Assembly: GCA_015486505.1 (NCBI GenBank)
Contig: WFRP01000078.1
Location: forward strand, 1-26,108
DNA: 26,108 bases
Direction of reading: 5' to 3'
DNA from: Pseudomonadota bacterium
GTDB taxonomy: Bacteria > Desulfobacterota > Anaeroferrophillalia > Anaeroferrophillales > Tharpellaceae
The notes under the pieces are model-generated. The model did not search any database and had not been told where the DNA came from. It saw nothing but the letters and a program-made list of their open reading frames with translations. A program made the translations under genes and the position numbers. Positions 21,345 to 26,108 of the stretch are shown here, one piece after another (position 1 is the first letter of the stretch; the number at the start of each line of letters is the position of its first letter).

Positions 21345-23759
21345 ATGAACGATCAGGAACGATATGAAACCTTAACCAAGATTATCGAGATCAGCAGCTC
21401 GGCGGCCCGGATTAATGAGCGCCTGCTCCAGATCGGCCATTTTCTCTGCCTCAGAGGAATAGCGCCGACGATCGCCTTCTACCTGCTGCAGCATCGAGGT
21501 CGCTGTCTGACTCTGCGTCTGGCCACGGATTCCGGCGGCAAACTGCAACTTCCGGCCCCGCCCTGCAACTACGTTCAACCGGATCATGACGACCCGCTTT
21601 GCCGGCCCGTCAGCACCCGCATCACCACCTCGCTTGATCCGGAAATCACCAACCCGGAAGATCTTTTCCGCCGCGAACGCCCCCACGGCTTGAGCCTGCC
21701 TTTAGCCGACGAGGCGCATGTTTACGGGGTTATGGCCATCTTTTGCCGAAAGCCTTTCAGCCTTGATGAGCAAACGATTCAGTTCCTGCTGGTCGTCTGC
21801 CGACAAATAGCTTCCTGCCTGCGCGAGGATATCCTGAAAAAAAGAGCCCGAAAAAAAGTCAGCCGCCTGAAATTCCTGCATCGTATCGGCGCCAGGCTTA
21901 ATGCCAGCGAAGATCTGCAGAGCGTTTTTTCCCAACTGCCCGATGAATCGCCGGTTTTCTTCGCTCATTCCGCTTCAGTGCTTAATATTTTCACGGCCGA
22001 AAACACCCCGCCGCAGACCATCGATCAAGGCTTCAGCAACCAACCGCAACGCGCGCTCGGACTTAAGATCAGCCGTTTGCAGGCAACCCAGACAAAATTC
22101 GCCCCGCATCCCACAGTATTCGACCAATACAGCCTTCCATCACCGCTCTACCAACATTTTTTCGAGCATTTCAGCGCCCACATCACCCTGCCTTTAATCA
22201 GCCGCGGCGTCAGGCTGGGCACCCTCGAATTTTTCCTTGATCGCGACCCGAAAACCCAGTATCTGCTGCCGCTGGAAAAACCGGATCTTGAACTTCTGGA
22301 AATCCTCGCCGTCCATATGGCCGCCACGTTGGAACGCTCCCGGACCCAGAGCCAACTGAATGCCGCCAATCAGGCCTCACTTATGCGCACCCGGCAGCTG
22401 ACCATCTCTCACCGGATGAAGAACGCGCTGCTGGCCGCGGATTCATCGGAAAAAATTATTCGCCTGACCCTGGGCGCCCTGGTCAGCGATGAAGGTTTTT
22501 CCTGTTCGCCGGCGCTCTATTTTGATTATCAGGAAAAGAAAGATTTCCGGCACGCCCTTTTCTATGCGCAGACGCCGCAGAATTCAGCGATTGACAATCC
22601 CGGCCGCAGCCTGGCTGACGAAGCCACCCCGCTTAAAACCCTGACTGAACATCTTCTGCAGGCCAGCGACGAAACCCCGGAGAAGGTCGAAACGGAAATG
22701 GCGAGGTTGAAATTCGCCAATTTTGAGAATGCGCCCGGCCGCTTGAATCGCGCCCTGAACGAAAAAAAACCGGCCATCATTCCGGCACGGTTTGTCACCG
22801 CCCTTCATCCGGCTTTGGCCAATGTAATTCCGGGATCTGCGATAATCGTCATCCCGATTCCCGGAAAAGAGTACCTGAAAGGAATAATCCTGGCGAATGC
22901 CGACCGCATCAAACAGACGGATCTCTCCTACATCACTCTGTTCACCGATGCCGCGACGCTGGCACTTGACAATACCGAACTCTATCAGCTACTGCAGAAT
23001 TCGCTGGCAACCTTAAACAGCGCCCAGAACCGGCTGACCCAGAATGAAAAGCTGATAGCTCTGGGGGAGATGGCGACCAGCATCGCCCATGAGATCAAAA
23101 ACCCGCTGCTCTCAATCGGCGGTTTTGCCCGCCGCCTCCATAAAAAAATCCCGGATGACACCCGGGAGAAAAGTTACAGCCTGGTTATCACCAAGGAGAT
23201 CGAACGGCTGGAAGAGATTGTCAATAACGTCCTCTCTTTTTCCCGGCCGGCAAGTAACATATTCAGTCCCCACGACATCAACCAACTGATCAAGGAGAGC
23301 ACCGATCTCTTCGCCCGCGAACTAAAAAAACTGGAGATTGAACTCAGCCTGCAGCTGACTCCGGAAATGCCTCCGGTTGAATGTGACGGCAACCAGATCA
23401 AACAGGTTATGATCAACCTTATCAACAACAGTATCCATGCGATAACCGACTCTGAAGCCGAGCTTCAGGCCCATCAAATCACAATCCGCTCAACCCCTTT
23501 CTGCAATCTTGAGCAACATGATGAACGCGTACAAATTGAGATTGAGGACAGCGGCAGCGGGATTCAGGAACAGGTTATTCACGATATTTTCAACCCTTTT
23601 TTCACAACCAAACATGACGGCACCGGCCTGGGACTGCCGATCTGTCATCGCATAATTCTGAATCATCAGGGTGAAATCCGGATCAACAACCAGGTCGGCA
23701 GAGGAGTAAAAGTTACTATTACGCTGCCGTTCGAACATAAAGGGATTACAAATAATTAA
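21345..23759 (+). CDS. Cytosolic GAF-domain sensor histidine kinase
   Basis: An 804-residue hybrid-free sensor kinase with no transmembrane segment. Two or three GAF-like domains are arranged in series: about 20-160, 170-330 (HITLPLISRGVRLGTLEFF) and 365-545 (AIIVIPIPGKEYLKGIILAN). The kinase core follows: HisKA H-box GEMATSIAHEIKNPLLSIGG with phospho-acceptor His582, N-box DGNQIKQVMINLINNSIHA, G1 DSGSGI (735-740), F-box NPFFTTKH, and G2 GTGLGL (759-764). I start at the ATG at 21345, with GAAGG 5 bp upstream, rather than a TTG four codons earlier. A single-domain response regulator follows 57 bp later and is its probable partner. GAF ligands are unknown. The last codons are tandemly duplicated into the spacer (23742-23777). 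Confidence 0.92.
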   Translation: MNDQERYETLTKIIEISSSAARINERLLQIGHFLCLRGIAPTIAFYLLQHRGRCLTLRLATDSGGKLQLPAPPCNYVQPDHDDPLCRPVSTRITTSLDPEITNPEDLFRRERPHGLSLPLADEAHVYGVMAIFCRKPFSLDEQTIQFLLVVCRQIASCLREDILKKRARKKVSRLKFLHRIGARLNASEDLQSVFSQLPDESPVFFAHSASVLNIFTAENTPPQTIDQGFSNQPQRALGLKISRLQATQTKFAPHPTVFDQYSLPSPLYQHFFEHFSAHITLPLISRGVRLGTLEFFLDRDPKTQYLLPLEKPDLELLEILAVHMAATLERSRTQSQLNAANQASLMRTRQLTISHRMKNALLAADSSEKIIRLTLGALVSDEGFSCSPALYFDYQEKKDFRHALFYAQTPQNSAIDNPGRSLADEATPLKTLTEHLLQASDETPEKVETEMARLKFANFENAPGRLNRALNEKKPAIIPARFVTALHPALANVIPGSAIIVIPIPGKEYLKGIILANADRIKQTDLSYITLFTDAATLALDNTELYQLLQNSLATLNSAQNRLTQNEKLIALGEMATSIAHEIKNPLLSIGGFARRLHKKIPDDTREKSYSLVITKEIERLEEIVNNVLSFSRPASNIFSPHDINQLIKESTDLFARELKKLEIELSLQLTPEMPPVECDGNQIKQVMINLINNSIHAITDSEAELQAHQITIRSTPFCNLEQHDERVQIEIEDSGSGIQEQVIHDIFNPFFTTKHDGTGLGLPICHRIILNHQGEIRINNQVGRGVKVTITLPFEHKGITNN

Positions 23760-23777
23760 GGGATTGCGAATAATTAA
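23742..23777 (+). repeat. 18-bp tandem duplication across the kinase stop codon
   Basis: The sequences at 23742-23759 (GGGATTACAAATAATTAA) and 23760-23777 (GGGATTGCGAATAATTAA) are consecutive and differ at 2 of 18 positions. The first contains the stop codon; the second repeats it in frame as untranslated sequence. Confidence 0.85.
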
Positions 23778-23816
23778 AACCGGGCGTATCAGGATACCGG
23801 AAAGCGAGGTCACAAA

Positions 23817-24191
23817 ATGGAAACCCGACAATACACAATTTTAGTCGTTGATGATGAAGAAAATATCCGCTGGCTCTACCGGGAGGAACTTGAAGAAGAG
23901 GGCTATATAATTGCCGATGCCGCCAGCGGTGAAGCGGCGTTAGAGATGATCCCCGAATTAAAACCTGACCTGGTGGTTATGGATATCAAGATGCCCGGAA
24001 CCTCCGGAGTTGACACTTTAATTAAAATAAAGGAACTCGACAAAGACATCCCGGTAATCCTCTGCTCCGCCTACAGTGACTACAAGCAGGATTTCTCCAC
24101 CTGGGCCTCCGCTGCCTACGTCGTCAAATCCGCGAGCCTGGATGAACTCAAAAAAGCCATCGCCGAAGTCCTCAGCCAACACTACGAATAA
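23817..24191 (+). CDS. Single-domain response regulator (CheY-like)
   Basis: A 124-residue receiver domain without an output domain. The acidic pair is VVDDEEN (11-13 region), the phospho-acceptor Asp56 is in LVVMDIKMPG, the conserved Ser lies in ILCSAYSDY, and the switch Lys in YVVKSASLDELKKAI. It ends right after the receiver fold. GAGG lies 8 bp before the ATG. Its place behind the GAF kinase marks it as the likely phosphorylation partner, with output through protein contacts or a phosphorelay. The PAS-HisKA protein at 12245-13114, which lacks a catalytic domain, could be a further relay member, but that is speculation. Confidence 0.93.
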   Translation: METRQYTILVVDDEENIRWLYREELEEEGYIIADAASGEAALEMIPELKPDLVVMDIKMPGTSGVDTLIKIKELDKDIPVILCSAYSDYKQDFSTWASAAYVVKSASLDELKKAIAEVLSQHYE

Positions 24192-24250
24192 ACATCCGTC
24201 AACCGCTGACAAGAAAAAATCGGCCGCGGCGGCCAAAACGGCAATTTCAT

Positions 24251-24279
24251 TTGACAGCCGCGCGCTTTTTTAGTACGCT
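24251..24279 (+). promoter_or_regulatory. Promoter of tRNA-Ala
   Basis: A perfect TTGACA (24251-24256), 17-bp spacer, TACGCT (24274-24279) as -10 (3 of 6). It lies 29 bp upstream of the tRNA-Ala 5' end. Confidence 0.6.
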
Positions 24280-24308
24280 GACAGCGTCAATGCCGAAACC
24301 TGACAAAC

Positions 24309-24384
24309 GGGGGATTAGCTCAGTTGGGAGAGCGCAGCGTTCGCAACGCTGAGGCCGAGGGTTCGACCCCCTTATCCTCCACCA
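24309..24384 (+). tRNA. tRNA-Ala, anticodon CGC
   Basis: A 76-nt class I tRNA with encoded CCA (24382-24384). The acceptor stem GGGGGAT/ATCCTCC contains the G3-U70 wobble pair, the alanine identity element. The anticodon stem-loop is CAGCG-TTCGCAA-CGCTG, anticodon CGC (reads GCG). D-arm GCTCAGTTGGGAGAGC and T-loop TTCGACC are regular. A perfect 22-bp terminator hairpin follows. Confidence 0.97.
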
Positions 24385-24394
24385 TCAACTCTTT

Positions 24395-24442
24395 AACAAG
24401 CCGATCCTGTTTGCCGAGTCCGGCAAACAGGATCGGCTTGTT
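24395..24442 (+). terminator. Perfect 22-bp hairpin terminator after tRNA-Ala
   Basis: The left arm 24395-24416 and right arm 24421-24442 are exact complements (AACAAGCCGATCCTGTTTGCCG outer-to-inner in the left arm), with an AGTC loop. It starts 10 bp after the tRNA and is followed by CATTTTAAAA. The length and perfection of the stem are unusual for a terminator. Confidence 0.85.
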
Positions 24443-24459
24443 CATTTTAAAAGAAACAG

Positions 24460-24695
24460 GTAACTATTCAGCCAAATTTTACCCCCACCTTCTGGAGGGG
24501 GCGGGGGTGGTTTTTCGTAAGCGGTTGCGGAAACGATTTCGTTGTTTTCCCAGCGAGCGGGAGCCCATCAGCATTGCAACTGTTTGAGCGTAGTGAGTTT
24601 TGCAAGGCGGGCGCAGCGAGCGTAAGGAAAAACAGAGATCTTAACGCCTAGCGGAGAAAAACCGCGCCCGACCCCGGATTCGGCTGAATAGTTAC
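24460..24695 (+). mobile_element. Family A MITE-like element, copy 3
   Basis: A 236-bp element with perfect 14-bp terminal inverted repeats (GTAACTATTCAGCC at 24460-24473 and its complement at 24682-24695), nearly identical to copy 2, differing mainly by small indels in the C-run near 24485 and at about 24551. The flanks AAGAAACAG (24451-24459) and AAGAAATAA (24696-24704) agree at 7 of 9 positions, perhaps an altered target duplication. It separates the tRNA-Ala terminator from a gene remnant. No transposase is encoded. Confidence 0.85.
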
Positions 24696-24817
24696 AAGAA
24701 ATAATCAGACAGGAGAAGCTGAAATTCTCCGGAGACCTCTACGAACAATTCGCCAAAGCTGACAAACTTAAGACCCCGATCAAGAAGAATCTTGAAGCGT
24801 TGGGATTTGAGCTATGA
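24695..24817 (+). pseudogene. 3' remnant of a gene, perhaps a type I restriction methylase subunit (HsdM)
   Basis: An open frame without a start runs from the right end of the family A element to TGA 24815-24817 (about 40 codons). It includes FSGDLYEQFAKADKLKTPIKKNLEAL and ends GFEL. The pattern D-LY-x2-FA-x4-L-x3-I-x-NL-x2-LG[YF] resembles the end of HsdM-type DNA methylases; this is recall, not a search. The stop overlaps an ATG (ATGA, 24814-24817) opening a second short frame, MKINELIEDQ, which ends after 20 codons. The pair looks like the joint of a former operon, such as hsdM-hsdS, of which only the scar remains. Upstream parts were lost, possibly by recombination at the family A element. 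Confidence 0.45.
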
Positions 24818-24850
24818 AGATAAATGAGCTGATAGAGGATCAGTGTTACT

Positions 24851-25177
24851 ATGAAAAAATGCCCCTTTTGTGCTGAAGAAATTCAGGATGCCGCGATCAA
24901 ATGTCGATTCTGCGGTGAATTTCTGGACGCGGCCGACAACCCGCGGATTGCCGGCAATAAGCTGCCGTGGTATTTTCAAAAAACATTTATCATCATAGCT
25001 TTTTTCAGCGTCGGTCCTCTGGCTTTACCGCTTATCTGGTGGCATCCGCAAATGAGTAAAAATTGGAAAATCGGCCTGACAATAATAACGCTTATCTGCA
25101 GTTGGTTTCTCTTCCAGGCCACACTGGCTTCAATTCGCACACTGCAGGAATATTACAAACTCATTGAAGGCTTGTAA
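24851..25177 (+). CDS. Zinc-ribbon membrane protein
   Basis: A 108-residue protein. The N-terminal rubredoxin-like zinc ribbon has Cys4, Cys7, Cys18 and Cys21 (KKCPFCAEEIQDAAIKCRFCG), common in small bacterial membrane proteins. Two hydrophobic segments follow, about 42-63 (TFIIIAFFSVGPLALPLIWW) and 73-95 (IGLTIITLICSWFLFQATLA), so it is probably an inner-membrane protein with the ribbon in the cytosol. AGGA lies 10 bp upstream of the ATG. It is probably co-transcribed with the two Gate-domain genes that follow within 6 bp. Function unknown. Confidence 0.82.
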   Translation: MKKCPFCAEEIQDAAIKCRFCGEFLDAADNPRIAGNKLPWYFQKTFIIIAFFSVGPLALPLIWWHPQMSKNWKIGLTIITLICSWFLFQATLASIRTLQEYYKLIEGL

Positions 25178-25183
25178 ACGAAG

Positions 25184-25609
25184 ATGAAGCTCTTTTGGGA
25201 AATTTCAGGACGAGGCTTAAAAAGCGGCCTCCAGACGACGCGCAGCCTGGCGCTGATTATTGTACCGGTCTATCTGATTATCTCATTGCTGGATAAAACC
25301 CCGGTTTTAAAGTTCATCGGCCATATTTTTCGCCCTTTAATGGAGTTTATCGGCCTGCCGGGGGAAGCGGTAATGGGGGTGGTTTTAGGCAATGTCTTAA
25401 ATATCTATGCCGCTATCGGGGCCGCCACACCTTTACATCTCAATCAGAGACAGATGACCGTCTTTGCTCTTTTCCTGTTGTTCTCACATAGTTTACCGCT
25501 TGAAGCGGCGGTCAGCCGGATGGCGGGGGTCAAGGCCTGGCCCTTTATTATCCTGCGGCTGGGCGCGGGATTTTTTCTGGCGGCCGGGCTTAACTATTTA
25601 TGGATTTGA
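25184..25609 (+). CDS. Nucleoside-recognition (Gate) domain membrane protein, first of a pair
   Basis: A 141-residue polytopic membrane protein of the Gate/nucleoside-recognition family (SpmA/SpmB-like). Hydrophobic helices span about 22-36, 61-81, 88-100 and 118-140. The SLALIIVPVYLIISLL opening and the GNVLNIYAAIGAATPL stretch fit the family, whose members appear in nucleoside transporters and in spore maturation proteins. Substrate unknown. It overlaps the next gene by 10 bp; the two half-size proteins probably assemble together. Confidence 0.78.
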   Translation: MKLFWEISGRGLKSGLQTTRSLALIIVPVYLIISLLDKTPVLKFIGHIFRPLMEFIGLPGEAVMGVVLGNVLNIYAAIGAATPLHLNQRQMTVFALFLLFSHSLPLEAAVSRMAGVKAWPFIILRLGAGFFLAAGLNYLWI

Positions 25610-26079
25610 TTATGGATTTCAACAGTTTTTGGCCGATTTTCGGCGCGGGCTTAATCGGGGCCGGGCGACAGGTTCTCCAGATTGCCTTGATTGTAATCCC
25701 CTTGATGATAGTTATGCAGTTTCTTGAAGAATTCAATATCCTGAAGAAGGTTTCGCGCTATCTGGAAAAGATAGTTTCCGTAATCGGTATCTCAGGGGCC
25801 GGAGCCCTGCCGCTGCTGGTCGGGATGACCCTCGGTCTGGCCTACGGGGCCGGCATGATAATTAAATACGGCAGGGACGGCAAATTAACTCATCGTGAGA
25901 TGGTGCTGATAATTACGTTTCTATCGCTGAATCACTCCCTCTTTGAAGATGTCCTGCTTTTTGTGGCAATCGGAGCCCACGGCACCGTACTCCAGATAAT
26001 TCGCATGACGGCAGCGATTCTGGTAACCGCGGCCCTGGCCCGCTTTCTTAAACCGGTTCCGCAGATCGGATCTCTCTAA
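25600..26079 (+). CDS. Nucleoside-recognition (Gate) domain membrane protein, second of a pair
   Basis: A 159-residue membrane protein paralogous in design to the preceding one: GAGRQVLQIALIVIPLMIVMQFLEE, a central GALPLLVGMTLGLAYGAGMIIK helix pair, an FLSLNHSLFEDVLLFVAIG segment, and a last helix near 135-152. The start ATG at 25600 overlaps the previous gene; a second ATG at 25612, just past that stop, is possible. The overlap implies coupled expression and likely a heteromeric complex. It ends with TAA 26077-26079, which overlaps the first bases of a family B repeat. Confidence 0.78.
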   Translation: MDLIMDFNSFWPIFGAGLIGAGRQVLQIALIVIPLMIVMQFLEEFNILKKVSRYLEKIVSVIGISGAGALPLLVGMTLGLAYGAGMIIKYGRDGKLTHREMVLIITFLSLNHSLFEDVLLFVAIGAHGTVLQIIRMTAAILVTAALARFLKPVPQIGSL

Positions 26080-26108
26080 TGCGGGAACAAATCCCGCAAC
26101 CCAAACGG
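26078..26108 (+). repeat. Family B structured repeat, truncated by the window end
   Basis: Only the opening of a unit is visible: the TGCGGGA-ACAAA-TCCCGCA hairpin (26080-26098) and ACCCAAACGG. It starts at the stop codon of the preceding gene, as at the murJ and xerC sites. Confidence 0.85.

Overview
The window is a bacterial chromosome segment at roughly 50-55% GC. The gene order xerC-hslV-hslU-argB, two FmdB-type zinc ribbons, a FapA/DUF342 protein and a galT-glgA pair suggest a Gram-negative deltaproteobacterial-type organism (Desulfobacterota or relatives). TonB and MurJ fit a diderm envelope. The lineage is an inference from gene content only.

Layout. Positions 1-516 hold the tail of a protein that may be a metallopeptidase, then an orphan HTH antitoxin. 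From 690 to 6558 everything reads on the minus strand: tRNA-Leu(CAA) with its promoter and terminator, a THUMP-type rRNA methyltransferase, argB, hslU, hslV and xerC. The divergent tonB gene follows (6750-7712). A second minus-strand block (7804-12086) carries fmdB, DUF167, yggT, pgeF, rluD and a TPR protein. A PAS-HisKA protein without a kinase domain (12245-13114, plus) faces an arsR-fmdB overlap pair (minus). The rest is mostly plus strand: fapA-like, murJ, mltG, galT, glgA, a triple-GAF sensor kinase with a single-domain response regulator, tRNA-Ala(CGC), a broken gene end, a zinc-ribbon membrane protein and two half-size nucleoside-recognition (Gate) membrane proteins.

The genes are mainly housekeeping: arginine synthesis, HslVU proteolysis, chromosome dimer resolution, peptidoglycan precursor export (murJ), glycan chain termination (mltG), glycogen and galactose metabolism, and rRNA modification.

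The most unusual content is intergenic. Family A is a ~240-bp element with 14-bp terminal inverted repeats that can fold end to end into one long imperfect hairpin. It occurs three times in the same orientation, and the copy at 9215-9457 is flanked by an exact 8-bp direct repeat, so it looks like a MITE. Family B is a ~135-183-bp structured unit seen at four sites, each time as a head-to-tail doublet where the window shows the whole site. Each unit carries three hairpins, and the largest hairpin changes sequence while keeping its pairing. At three of the four sites the unit begins within about 20 bp of the upstream gene's stop codon. I cannot match family B to a described element from sequence alone; it is the best candidate here for something undescribed.
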